Source of the DNA: Succiniclasticum ruminis DSM 9236
GTDB taxonomy: Bacteria; Bacillota; Negativicutes; Acidaminococcales; Acidaminococcaceae
Length of the DNA: 64,000 nucleotides
Assembly: GCF_900112895.1 (NCBI RefSeq)
Contig: NZ_FONL01000002.1
Location: 1 to 64,000, forward strand
Reading direction: 5' to 3'
Position numbers and translations under genes: made by a program. Of the stretch, positions 16,242 to 24,477 are shown in pieces (position 1 is the stretch's first letter; each line of letters starts with the position of its first letter). The notes beneath the pieces were generated by a model. That model saw only the letters and a list, made by a program, of their open reading frames with translations, ran no database searches and was not told the DNA's origin.

Positions 16242-16610
16242 TTACTGTGCTTCTTCCTCATTAACAATGAACCCGATCCGGCGGTTTGCCGCTTCCTGCT
16301 TCTCGTCATCCTCCGGCAGCTCACCGTCCTGGGGCGGTTTCTTTAAAGTGATCAGGCACAGGGTGAACTGGGAGATGTGCTGGATCATCTTCAGGGCTTC
16401 CCCGGTGTTGGGGTCGAAGCCGTAAAGCACAATAAGATCCGGGTTCCAGTATCCCAGCCGTTTGATGATGATGGGGCGGTTGGAGAAAGAGGCCAGGCTC
16501 ATGGCAGCCACTTCGTCCGGGGCCAGGCTTTTTTCAAAGTTGCGGATCAGCTTATTGATCCGTTCGCACATATTGGCAGCCGCGTTTTTACTGATAACGG
16601 GATTGTTCAT
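16242..16610 (-). CDS. Small conserved hypothetical protein (DUF6173-like)
   Basis: 122 residues, no signal peptide or membrane segment, so probably cytosolic. Start at the ATG at 16610 with AGGAGG nine bases upstream; the longer open frame to 17237 is antisense to the next gene and not credible. The core RLGYWNPDLIVLYG followed by MIQHISQFTLCLITL is, as I remember it, the conserved patch of DUF6173 proteins. The N-terminus is helical and the C-terminus acidic. Function unknown. It shares a divergent promoter region with the DAACS symporter gene, whose product it is not known to affect. Confidence 0.7.
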   Translation of the reverse strand: MNNPVISKNAAANMCERINKLIRNFEKSLAPDEVAAMSLASFSNRPIIIKRLGYWNPDLIVLYGFDPNTGEALKMIQHISQFTLCLITLKKPPQDGELPEDDEKQEAANRRIGFIVNEEEAQ

Positions 16611-16676
16611 GGCAGGTCCTCCTGTATTTGTATGATTGTCAATATAATTATAGCATGAAAGAACGTAATTAAAAAT

Positions 16677-16690
16677 GTATACATGTATAC
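16677..16690. promoter_or_regulatory. 14-bp perfect palindrome in divergent promoter region (candidate operator)
   Basis: GTATACATGTATAC is self-complementary. It lies about 25 bases upstream of a minus-strand TATAAT (16647-16652) and about 40 bases upstream of a plus-strand TAAAAT (16729-16734). A repressor or activator of either gene could bind here. Such TGTATAC-type palindromes are reported for GntR-like regulators; that link is inference. Confidence 0.45.
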
Positions 16691-16767
16691 TTTGCCCTGA
16701 AATATAGATTAGTTTTCGTAAAAGTGGTAAAATACCTTTAAATTTAAAAGAAATGAGGGGTAAACGT

Positions 16768-17973
16768 ATGAATCTTTCTGTCCAAATTTTAATCGCGTTA
16801 GTGTTGTCTGTATGCGCAGGCCTGGCTCTCGGGCCGGACGGGCTGCCGTTTGTTAACAAATGGATTGCGCCTGTTGGTACTATCTTCATCAACTTCATCA
16901 AGATGATGATCGTGCCTGTCGTAACCTGCTCGCTGATCGTAGGCGTCACCAGCCTGGGCGGCGACAGCAAAAAGCTGGGCCGTATCAGCGCCAAGACCAT
17001 CTGCCTGTATCTGATTACCACCGCCGTGGCCATTGTTCTCGGTTTTGCCGTGGCCGGCATCATCCAACCCGGCGTAGGCCTGGATATTGCCGGAAAGGTT
17101 GCGCCTAAGGTGAAAGAAGCGCCGACCTTTATGCAGGTTCTGGTGAACATGGTGCCTACCAACCCGATTGACGCCATGGCTAAAGGCCAGATTCTGCCTG
17201 TCATCGTTTTTGCGTTGCTTGTAGGTATCGGCATCACTCAGTTGGATGAAAAGCGTTCCCGTTTCCTGATGGATTTATATGATGCGGGCGCGGAAGTATG
17301 CTACAAGATCATCGCCATGGTTATGAAGTTCGCTCCCATCGGCGTGTTTGCGCTGTTGCTGCCGGTTGTCTGCAAAAACGGCCCCAAGGTGCTGCTCCCG
17401 CTGTTAAGCGTAATTCTGGCTGTTGCCATCGGCTGTGCCCTGCAGTGCATCCTTGTTTATTCCACGCTGGCTTCTACAATGGGCGGCGTGAACCCGGTGA
17501 AGTTCTTCCGCGGCATGTCCGAAGCCATGATGCTGGCTTTCACCACCTGTTCCTCCGCGGCGGCTCTGCCCGTTAACATGAAGAACTGCCAGGAAAAACT
17601 GGGGCTGTCCCGTGAAGTGACTTCTTTCGTACTGCCGCTGGGCTGCACCATCAACATGGACGGCACGGCGCTGTACATGGGCGTTTGCTCTCTGTTCGTG
17701 GCTAACGCTTTCGGCGTGAACCTGACTTCTTCCGATATGATCATGATCGTCTTCACCGGTACCCTGGCTTCCATCGGTACCGCCGGCGTTCCCGGCGCAG
17801 GCCTCATCATGCTGGCTATGGTGCTGCAGGCAGTTCAGCTGCCTATGGAAGGCCTGGCCCTGGTTGCCGGTATCGACCGTGTGCTGGATATGTTCCGTAC
17901 CTGCGTTAATATCACCGGTGACGGCGCTGTCTGCTGCGTAGTAGATAAGAGCGAACGGAAAAACGCGGCGTAA
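16768..17973 (+). CDS. Dicarboxylate/amino acid:cation symporter (GltP/DctA family)
   Basis: 401 residues. Start at the ATG at 16768 with GAGGGG seven bases upstream; the ATG at 16753 overlaps that RBS. The DAACS signatures are present: FINFIKMMIVPVV (TM3), the serine-rich hairpin in TTCSSAAALPVNM, the NMDGTALYMG sodium-site motif, and the second hairpin IGTAGVPGAGLIM, then VDKSE near the C-terminus. Relatives move glutamate, aspartate or C4-dicarboxylates with sodium or protons into the cell. Either suits a glutamate- or dicarboxylate-fermenting anaerobe. Single-gene unit with its own terminator. Confidence 0.92.
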   Translation: MNLSVQILIALVLSVCAGLALGPDGLPFVNKWIAPVGTIFINFIKMMIVPVVTCSLIVGVTSLGGDSKKLGRISAKTICLYLITTAVAIVLGFAVAGIIQPGVGLDIAGKVAPKVKEAPTFMQVLVNMVPTNPIDAMAKGQILPVIVFALLVGIGITQLDEKRSRFLMDLYDAGAEVCYKIIAMVMKFAPIGVFALLLPVVCKNGPKVLLPLLSVILAVAIGCALQCILVYSTLASTMGGVNPVKFFRGMSEAMMLAFTTCSSAAALPVNMKNCQEKLGLSREVTSFVLPLGCTINMDGTALYMGVCSLFVANAFGVNLTSSDMIMIVFTGTLASIGTAGVPGAGLIMLAMVLQAVQLPMEGLALVAGIDRVLDMFRTCVNITGDGAVCCVVDKSERKNAA

Positions 17974-18023
17974 TTGCGGTCAATCATTCTGAATCATAGA
18001 ATCATAATTTATAATAAATGAAT

Positions 18024-18059
18024 GGGGCGGCGCCTAAAAAACGCCGCCCTAAAATTTTA
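18024..18059 (+). terminator. Hairpin after DAACS symporter gene
   Basis: GGGCGGCG (18025-18032) pairs with CGCCGCCC (18042-18049) around a 9-base loop. The following TAAAATTTTACTGTTTT is a weak T tract, so termination is likely but not textbook. Confidence 0.6.
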
Positions 18060-18072
18060 CTGTTTTATATAT

Positions 18073-18100
18073 TTGCATTTTACGTTGGATGTGGTACAAT
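18073..18100 (+). promoter_or_regulatory. Promoter for YcxB-like gene
   Basis: TTGCAT (18073-18078), a 16-base spacer and TACAAT (18095-18100), about 50 bases before the ATG. Confidence 0.45.
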
Positions 18101-18148
18101 ACAAAAATGAGCAACCAACTTTAAAGGAATAAGGAGAGAGAAGTATCC

Positions 18149-18640
18149 ATGCGTATTATTTATAAAACAAATACAACATACAGTGCGGCGGAATTCGGCA
18201 AGATGAATCTCGAGATTCAGAAGCACGACAGCAAGTTCAGAAAAGCGCAGTATATTATTGCGGCTATTATTGCGGTGATCATTGCCATCTGCCTGTACAA
18301 TGCCTGGTATATTGCGGCAGCAGCCATGGTAGCGGTGGGCTTTGCGGTCTTCTTATATATAATTCCCCATAATGTACGCAAACAGGCGGAAAAAGAATTT
18401 GGCAAGAGCCGTCTGGAAGGTACGCCCAGCAATATGACGTTCTATCTGGATCATTATGAAGAGGTGAACAAGATGGGCCGTTCTGCCTATAAGTACGTAC
18501 AGTTGCGCCACATTTATGAAACGCCTACCAATTTTTACCTGATGCTGAACGACAAACAGGGCGCCATTGTGGAAAAAGCCAACTGCAAACCGGAACTGAT
18601 AAAGTTCATCGGTAAGATTAAGGCACAATATAAGCTGTAA
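18149..18640 (+). CDS. YcxB-like family membrane protein
   Basis: 163 residues. Two adjacent membrane helices (about residues 35-52 and 54-72) are followed by a cytosolic beta-rich domain with the pattern TFYLDHYEEVNKMGRSAYKY, then the LRHIYETPTNFYLML strand pair. That layout matches the YcxB-like domain of Firmicutes. Function unknown. RBS AAGGAGAG upstream; single-gene unit closed by a strong terminator. Confidence 0.75.
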   Translation: MRIIYKTNTTYSAAEFGKMNLEIQKHDSKFRKAQYIIAAIIAVIIAICLYNAWYIAAAAMVAVGFAVFLYIIPHNVRKQAEKEFGKSRLEGTPSNMTFYLDHYEEVNKMGRSAYKYVQLRHIYETPTNFYLMLNDKQGAIVEKANCKPELIKFIGKIKAQYKL

Positions 18641-18651
18641 GAGTTAAGAGC

Positions 18652-18689
18652 AACACCCTCTGTCGGCAAATATGACAGAGGGTGTTTTT
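18652..18689 (+). terminator. Terminator after YcxB-like gene
   Basis: ACACCCTCTGTC (18653-18664) pairs perfectly with GACAGAGGGTGT (18674-18685), then TTTT. Confidence 0.9.
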
Positions 18690-18712
18690 ATCAGAAAAAG
18701 AGGGGATGGAAG

Positions 18713-19756
18713 ATGAAAAAACGGTTGACAGCCCTGGTAATATCATTCCTGTTGGGGCTGCTGTTATTCCATTTCCGGATTCCTATCCCGTTCATGCTGA
18801 GCGGAATCATTTCCGCCTCGGTATTGAAATTCTTCATCTGGACGGATATGCGCTGGCCTCTGTTGTGGCGCAATCTGGGACTGCTGGCTGCCGGTTATGG
18901 CATCGGCCGGAGCTTTACCCATGAAACACTGGTTCAGATGTCCCAGCATGTTTTGGGTGTCTTTGGGGCTTCCTTTGTGGCCATTGGCATATCGCTGCTG
19001 GTGGCCTGGTTCACATATAAACATACCTTTGCCAATCTGCTGAGCTGCATTATGGGCATGCTGCCCGGCGGGCTGAACCAGATGATGCTGCTGGCGGACG
19101 AAGATCCCCGGGTGGATGCCAATGTAGTCGTTATGCAGCAAACCATCCGTCTGTTCGGGGTAGTTATCTCCGTTCCTTTTCTGGTGATCCACCTTCTGGG
19201 TGCTACAGTAGTTCCTCAGGGGCTGCTGGCGCCTGTGGGGGATAATACGGGACTAACCTGGCTGATTCTGATTCCTGTGGCCGGGTTCGGCTTTGTGGCT
19301 GCCAAAAAGCTGAAAGTTCCTACGGCGGCTTTGATTGGTCCGATTATAGCCACGGCGGCTTTTTCCATTATTTGTAACGTACATCTGCAAAAGCCGCCGC
19401 CCATCCTCATGAACCTGGCTCAGATGAACATTGGCCTGTACATGGGGTGCATGCTGGACAAGGAACGGCTTTACAGGACAAGGGTGCTGCTGCCTTATGC
19501 CATCATTGGGACCCTTCTGATTATCGGCGGAAGCATTGCAGTGGCGGAAATACTGATACGCTATTACGGAATCCCCATTGTGACAGCGTTTCTGGCCATG
19601 GCTCCCGGCGGTATGACGGAGATGTGCCTTGCCGGCATGAGCATGGGGGCCGATGTGTCCATTATACTGACGTACCAGATTGTGCGCCTCCTGATGATGA
19701 ACCTGACGGTTCCGTTTTGTTTAAACAGGTATTTTGATGAGAATTATAAAGGGTAG
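18713..19756 (+). CDS. AbrB-family (AmoA-like) membrane protein
   Basis: 347 residues, about ten membrane helices in two repeated halves. Each half carries the family's Pro-Gly-Gly turn: IMGMLPGGLNQMMLLADE in the first and FLAMAPGGMTEMCLAG in the second. Proteins of this Pfam family (sometimes misnamed ammonia monooxygenase or AbrB regulators) are probable transporters with no settled substrate. GAGGGGATGGAAG precedes the ATG. Single-gene unit. Confidence 0.85.
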   Translation: MKKRLTALVISFLLGLLLFHFRIPIPFMLSGIISASVLKFFIWTDMRWPLLWRNLGLLAAGYGIGRSFTHETLVQMSQHVLGVFGASFVAIGISLLVAWFTYKHTFANLLSCIMGMLPGGLNQMMLLADEDPRVDANVVVMQQTIRLFGVVISVPFLVIHLLGATVVPQGLLAPVGDNTGLTWLILIPVAGFGFVAAKKLKVPTAALIGPIIATAAFSIICNVHLQKPPPILMNLAQMNIGLYMGCMLDKERLYRTRVLLPYAIIGTLLIIGGSIAVAEILIRYYGIPIVTAFLAMAPGGMTEMCLAGMSMGADVSIILTYQIVRLLMMNLTVPFCLNRYFDENYKG

Positions 19757-19767
19757 GGAACCCATTA

Positions 19768-19824
19768 AAAAAACGCAACGTTCTGTAGATGTAAGAATCA
19801 GCAGTGAACGTTGCGTTTTTTGTT
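19768..19824. terminator. Bidirectional terminator between AbrB-like and ThiD/PdxK genes
   Basis: AAAACGCAACGTTC on the left pairs with GAACGTTGCGTTTT on the right across a 24-base loop, flanked by A and T runs on both sides, suiting convergent transcription. Confidence 0.8.
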
Positions 19825-19888
19825 TATTAAGCTTTTAGGAAACCTGAACTACTCTTGAAAGCGTAAGAACTGAAAACAAACAATAAAA

Positions 19889-20686
19889 CTATTCTCTCCA
19901 GGCGCAGTGTTTCAGGGCGCCTGACCACTGGTTCATCCGGAAAGAACCCCGGAGGGCGGCGTAGATAAAGTTTTCAGCCGTTTCCAGGGCCTCTGTGATA
20001 GCCATGCCTTTTGCCAGGCAGGCGGTGACGGCAGCAGAGAAGGTGCAGCCTGCTCCATGGTTATAGGAGTTGGGAACCTTCGGATGACGTTTTTCCGTAA
20101 AGGTTTTGCCGTCATAGACCAGTTCTACCGCATCGTTTCCGGGCAGGCGGTCGCCGGCTTTCATAATTACATTTTTGCAGCCTTTCTCATGGATTACAGC
20201 GGCTGCCTGTTTCATTTCATCAACGTTAGTTATGGCAGGCATATCTGCCAGGTAGGCGGCTTCCAGCAGGTTAGGCGTCATGACCAGCGCCCGCTTTACC
20301 AGCAGTTCTTTAATCGCTGCCGCAGCTTCCGGCACCATGATGGTATCGATGCCTTTGCAGACCATGACCGGGTCGATGACTATATTTTTCAATTCATATT
20401 TGTCGATGGTGGCGGCAATCAGCTCTACCAGATCGGCGCTGCCCAGCATACCGGTCTTCATGGCGTCGCAGCCGATGCCCTGCAGGATTGTGACCAGCTG
20501 TTTTTCGATGACAGCGGTTTCAATAGGATAAATCTCGTGGGCCCAGTCCGCGTTGGGATTTTGGGCTACGATGCAGGTGAGGGCGGTCATCCCGTACACG
20601 CCCAGCTCCTGAAAGGTTTTCAGATCAGCCTCCATACCGGCGCCGCCGCTGGTATCCGACCCGGCGATGGTCATTGCTTTAAACAT
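19889..20686 (-). CDS. Pyridoxine / hydroxymethylpyrimidine kinase (ThiD/PdxK family)
   Basis: 265 residues from the ATG at 20686 with GGGGAGA upstream; the start at 20704 overlaps this RBS. Phosphorylates pyridoxine-type vitamers and/or the thiamine pyrimidine. Seen: MTIAGSDTSGGAGMEADLKT, GCDAMKTGMLG, the IDPVMVCKG motif, MTPNLLEAAYLA and the catalytic NHGAGCTFSAAVTA loop near the C-terminus. The form resembles the PdxK/ThiD2 group of Firmicutes, and substrate choice cannot be settled here. Second gene of a two-gene unit behind the CoA-disulfide-reductase-like gene (25-base gap). Confidence 0.9.
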   Translation of the reverse strand: MFKAMTIAGSDTSGGAGMEADLKTFQELGVYGMTALTCIVAQNPNADWAHEIYPIETAVIEKQLVTILQGIGCDAMKTGMLGSADLVELIAATIDKYELKNIVIDPVMVCKGIDTIMVPEAAAAIKELLVKRALVMTPNLLEAAYLADMPAITNVDEMKQAAAVIHEKGCKNVIMKAGDRLPGNDAVELVYDGKTFTEKRHPKVPNSYNHGAGCTFSAAVTACLAKGMAITEALETAENFIYAALRGSFRMNQWSGALKHCAWRE

Positions 20687-20711
20687 GGTAAAATCTCCCC
20701 TCATTAAAATA

Positions 20712-22409
20712 TTATTTAAAATTGTATTCTGTTACAATCTTTTTCCGGTTAAACAGTACATCCTGCGGATATTCATACAGGCAGATGGCCAGATAAGAAC
20801 CCGCGATGTTGTACAGGTTATCAAAGCCGCAGTGCTGCAGGGCCATGATGGCATTGTAACTCCGCTGGCTGGACCGGCAGTGGAGGTAGACAGGCCTGTC
20901 TTTGGGAATCTCGTCCATACGCTGCCGCAGCTGGCTTAAGGGAATATTGATTGCGTTCAGCAGGTGACCGGCGTTGTATTCACCCGGTTCCCGCACGTCG
21001 ACGATGCAGGCGTTGCTTTCCACCAGTTCCCGTACCTTGGTCAGGGGAACCTGACGGTACACGCCATGAAGCAGGTTCAGTCCCACCAGCGCGGCCATGT
21101 TCACCGCGTCTTTGGCTGTGCTGACCACCGGGGCGTAGCAGAGTTCCATATTCTTCAGGTCTTCCAGCGTGCCGTCCATGGAAATCAGGGCGGCAATCAC
21201 ATCGATGCGGCGGTCCGCTTCACCCTTGCCGATGGCCTGGGCTCCCAGGAGACGTCCTGTTGGCGTTTCAAAGACCAGCTTCACATGGATGGGGTGGGCA
21301 TCCGGCATAAGACTCACTTTATCGGAAGGGATCACATAAGCAATTTCACAGGGAATGCCCGCTGCTTTCGCCGCTTTTTCGTTCAGGCCGGTGCTGGCAG
21401 CCAGCAAAGAGAAGATACGGATGACAGAAGAACCGATAAACCCTTTCTGCTGATTGCGGATCCCGTAAATATGATCCGCCGCGGCCCGTGCTTCCATCTG
21501 GGCGGGCCAGGCCAGGGCCAGGCGCATGGGTTTGCGGGTGAGGCGGCTGAATACTTCGATGGCGTCGCCTACAGCATAAATGGAAGGGTCGCTGGTCTGG
21601 AAGTTGGCGTTGACTTTGATGCCGCCGGTTTCACCGATGGCCAGTCCGGCGTTTTTCGCCAGGGTGGTTTCCGGACGGATACCCACGGCCATCACTACAG
21701 CGTCGGCCTTTACCTGTCTGCCGCTGGAGAGTTCGATAGCATTACTGCCGATCTTTTTCACCCCATCTTTTAAAATCAGGGTCATACCATTGTCCAGCAT
21801 CTCTTTGTGCAGAATCTGGGCCATGTCATAATCAAACGGTGTCATGACCTGGTCCATGGCCTCGATCAGGGTGACTTTGTAGCCGGCATGCACCAGGTTT
21901 TCCGCAATCTCGCAGCCGATAAAACCGCCGCCTACGACAGCAATATCCTCCGCTTTGCGGTCGCGGATGTAAGCGTCCAGCTTTGCGATGTCCACCACAT
22001 TGCGGATGCCGAAGACATTCTCATTCCGTATGCCTTCGATGGCGCCGGGAAGGATGGGTTCGCCGCCGGGGGAGAGGATCAGGGCATCGTATGTTTCCGT
22101 ATACTCTTTACCGTCCGGGAGGTTCTTTACCGTTACGGTCTTTTCTTCCCGATTAATGGCAATGACTTCGTTTTCCGTACGCACTTCGATGTTATATTTC
22201 TTTTTGAACTGGGCAGGATCCATCATTACAAGATCTGCGCTGTCCGCTACGGTACGGCTTAAGAAATAGGGCAGGGCGCAGTTGGAAAAGGAAACATGGG
22301 GCCCCCGTTCCAACACAATGATTTCCGCGTGTTCATCCAGACGGCGGGCGCGGGCTGCCGCCGAAGCGCCTCCGGCTACGCCGCCGACCACTAAGATTCG
22401 TTTGCTCAA
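20712..22409 (-). CDS. CoA-disulfide reductase-like FAD oxidoreductase with C-terminal rhodanese domain
   Basis: 565 residues. Start set at a TTG (22409) with AAGGAGG seven bases upstream, right before the FAD motif KRILVVGGVAGGASAAARAR; the longer frame to 22502 has an unrelated leader. Residues about 1-445: FAD/NAD(P)H domains with the redox Cys in SFSNCALPYFLS, a second nucleotide motif VVGGGFIGCEIAENL, GDAIEVFSRL and a dimerisation domain. Residues about 465-550: rhodanese domain with the active loop CRSSQRSYNA. The family reduces CoA disulfide, polysulfide or persulfides with NAD(P)H. It probably handles oxidative or sulfane-sulfur stress, an inference. First gene of the unit with the ThiD/PdxK kinase. 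Confidence 0.88.
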   Translation of the reverse strand: MSKRILVVGGVAGGASAAARARRLDEHAEIIVLERGPHVSFSNCALPYFLSRTVADSADLVMMDPAQFKKKYNIEVRTENEVIAINREEKTVTVKNLPDGKEYTETYDALILSPGGEPILPGAIEGIRNENVFGIRNVVDIAKLDAYIRDRKAEDIAVVGGGFIGCEIAENLVHAGYKVTLIEAMDQVMTPFDYDMAQILHKEMLDNGMTLILKDGVKKIGSNAIELSSGRQVKADAVVMAVGIRPETTLAKNAGLAIGETGGIKVNANFQTSDPSIYAVGDAIEVFSRLTRKPMRLALAWPAQMEARAAADHIYGIRNQQKGFIGSSVIRIFSLLAASTGLNEKAAKAAGIPCEIAYVIPSDKVSLMPDAHPIHVKLVFETPTGRLLGAQAIGKGEADRRIDVIAALISMDGTLEDLKNMELCYAPVVSTAKDAVNMAALVGLNLLHGVYRQVPLTKVRELVESNACIVDVREPGEYNAGHLLNAINIPLSQLRQRMDEIPKDRPVYLHCRSSQRSYNAIMALQHCGFDNLYNIAGSYLAICLYEYPQDVLFNRKKIVTEYNFK

Positions 22410-22509
22410 AACACTTCCTCCTTCTGTCCGTTCATTACGGTGTTCATGAAATTCACGAGGTATGAAACCTGTTCTTTCGTAAATGTTGCAAGATACAACC
22501 ACTCATTTG

Positions 22510-22545
22510 TTTAAAAACCGGTATCAGTGCAAGGCTGATACCGGT
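22510..22545 (-). terminator. Terminator of C_GCAxxG_C_C gene
   Basis: On the minus strand ACCGGTATCAG pairs perfectly with CTGATACCGGT (7-base loop), then TTTTTAAAC. Confidence 0.88.
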
Positions 22546-22579
22546 GACTGCAGCAAAATAATATTACATCAATACAATC

Positions 22580-23092
22580 TTATTTCTTCAATGCAGCTTT
22601 TGTTGCTTCTTTCGCGCAGAAGCCGATGATCTTCTTGCAGTTGCGGGCCCGTTCTTTCATGCCTTCTTTAGTGGATTCATCAAAGGGGAAGCACAGGTCC
22701 CGGCATTCGATGGTGCCGTATTCCGTGATTACATTTTTCACATAAACGGCATGGCGGGGATAGATGCCGGTTTCGTCATGATGCAGTTCGTCAACCCGTT
22801 CCGCAAAAGTTTCTTTTGCATAAGGATTTTTGCGGCCCTGTTTGCTGCCGATAACAACCATGCCGGCGTTCACCGCGCCGCAGGTGTGTTTGGTAAAGCC
22901 CATGCCGCCGCCCATGCCGGACACCAGGGCAATGATTTCAGGGGGATATTCGCTGATCCCCAGGTCCAGGAAACCCTGCAGTACGCATTCGCCGCAGTTC
23001 AGACCGTGTTTGAAATGTTCCATGGCATTCTGGGAAGCTTTTTCAGCCAGCTGTTCAATCTCTTCTTCGGTGTAGATCTTCTTTTCTTCCAT
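22580..23092 (-). CDS. C_GCAxxG_C_C family redox-type protein
   Basis: 170 residues from the ATG at 23092 (AGGAGG upstream). The spaced cysteines give the family its name: LNCGECVLQGFLDLG (in place of GCA), a glycine-rich GMGGGMGFTKHTCGAVNAG, then CRDLCFPF and CKKIIGFCAKEA. Such proteins in anaerobes are thought to hold a metal or FeS centre and act in redox reactions; no reaction is proven. The helical N-terminus is acidic. Single-gene unit with its own terminator. Confidence 0.85.
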   Translation of the reverse strand: MEEKKIYTEEEIEQLAEKASQNAMEHFKHGLNCGECVLQGFLDLGISEYPPEIIALVSGMGGGMGFTKHTCGAVNAGMVVIGSKQGRKNPYAKETFAERVDELHHDETGIYPRHAVYVKNVITEYGTIECRDLCFPFDESTKEGMKERARNCKKIIGFCAKEATKAALKK

Positions 23093-23235
23093 GATGATTA
23101 TCCTCCTCTGAGATAATATTTTTATATCCTGACAGTTTTTTCTGCTTTGTTCTGCATTCTCTAATCTGTCTTTCATGAGTATTATATCATATAATCGGTT
23201 ACATGTAGAAAGATTATAAATAAGTTAAAAAAATT

Positions 23236-23270
23236 CTTAAAAAGAAAGGAACCACCGGGGTGGTTCCTTA
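23236..23270 (-). terminator. Terminator of secreted unknown gene
   Basis: On the minus strand AAGGAACCACC pairs with GGTGGTTCCTT around a 2-base gap, followed by TCTTTTTAAG. Confidence 0.85.
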
Positions 23271-23300
23271 ACTGTAAGATTCGGTTTAATTCATTTGTCT

Positions 23301-24209
23301 TTATTTCCTTGGTCCATGATGGCCGCCGCCCGGTCTGGGTCCGCCGCCGGGACGTGGTCCCCGTGGCGGGGGCCCCGGGTGATGGTGCGGGCGGTCCCAG
23401 CCCCATCCCCAGCCCCAGTCCCAGCCGACATATACAGGGACATATACGCGCTGGGCTTCATAAGCGGCGATATCCTGGCTGTCCATAACGGCAAACCGGA
23501 GTTTTTCCGTTTTCACGTAGCCGCCGATTTCCACTTCAGCCAGAACATCCGCGTATCCGCGGGCATTGCCGTTAATGATCAGCTGGCCGTTTTCCTCGGT
23601 GATTGTGGCTATGTTTTCCGTAAGGCTGGTCAGGGTAAGATCGTAGGGCAGGTTGCCGGGCACACGTACCAGAACCTTTCCGTTTCCTTTTAACGGGATG
23701 ATTCCGCTGGCGCGGTAAATTTCTACTTTTTTCAGCAGTTTTTCCGTAGAACCTTCCAGCATTTCGAAGTTCCCGTTTTCCGGGAAACGGCGGAATACAC
23801 AGCTGTTATCCTTCGCGATAAAGTATTCGCCTGCCAGCGTTTCCATATCCGGGGTAAACGCTTTTACATGCTGGAAATAATTGCCTGACAGGCTTTTGTC
23901 CATACGGTAAAAATAGGGTTTGCTTGCATCCAGGCCGGTCTTTTGCGGCGACAGGCCTTCCAGCATAGCGACAGCTTTTTCCAGCTTTCTGCCGCTGGTG
24001 ATGTAATACTGTGACAAGGCTTTTTCTCTGGCAGCCAGACGCACGGCTTCCGTCTGGGAAGCAGGAACCACGGCTCCCTCTTTATATTCCGTATTCACTG
24101 TCAGTTTTTGATTTACGGCTGCCGCGCCGGCAGGGATGGGGCAGGCAAGACCTGCTGCCAGGATGGAAACAGCCAGAAGTCCGGTTGCGGTTATTTTCCA
24201 GTTTTTCAT
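23301..24209 (-). CDS. Secreted hypothetical protein with Trp/Gly and His/Pro/Gly-rich tail
   Basis: 302 residues. Residues 1-30 are a signal peptide (ITATGLLAVSILAAGLACP, then IPAGAAA). The Cys at 23 is not in a good lipobox, so it is probably soluble. Residues about 45-250 look like small beta domains: LVRVPGNLPYDLTLTSLTEN and ATITEENGQLIINGNARGYADV recall bacterial Ig-like strands. The tail from about 257 changes sharply to GWDWGWGWGWDRP, then runs of His, Pro, Gly and Arg. A tail of this make-up could bind metal or wall polymers; that is a guess. I do not recognise the family. ATG preceded by GGAGG. Confidence 0.75.
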   Translation of the reverse strand: MKNWKITATGLLAVSILAAGLACPIPAGAAAVNQKLTVNTEYKEGAVVPASQTEAVRLAAREKALSQYYITSGRKLEKAVAMLEGLSPQKTGLDASKPYFYRMDKSLSGNYFQHVKAFTPDMETLAGEYFIAKDNSCVFRRFPENGNFEMLEGSTEKLLKKVEIYRASGIIPLKGNGKVLVRVPGNLPYDLTLTSLTENIATITEENGQLIINGNARGYADVLAEVEIGGYVKTEKLRFAVMDSQDIAAYEAQRVYVPVYVGWDWGWGWGWDRPHHHPGPPPRGPRPGGGPRPGGGHHGPRK

Positions 24210-24477
24210 GGGCGTTACCTCCGTCTGATCTTCGTGATTGCATTTAAAGATACGAACATAAAAAACAACAGACTTTTTTATTCTGGAGATAGTATAATCA
24301 TTATTTTTGACAAAACTATGACAATTTACTAAAAAAAGAAAATCGGGTAAAATATGTGTTAAAATATGTTTAATAATATTGTATCAGAAACACAACAGAA
24401 AAACACCGGCGGAATGTGTCGCGCGCTTGTAATAAAGCAGCCGGATTTCCGCAAAAGTCAATACAAAAGAGGTTACT

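Noticed and set aside
16611-17237. Long N-terminal extension of the DUF6173-like gene
   Set aside because: It is antisense to the symporter gene, has shadow-like composition, and the ATG at 16610 has a perfect AGGAGG.
18713-19756. AbrB transcription regulator or ammonia monooxygenase
   Set aside because: These names are historic mislabels; the protein is a polytopic membrane protein without a DNA-binding or metal site.
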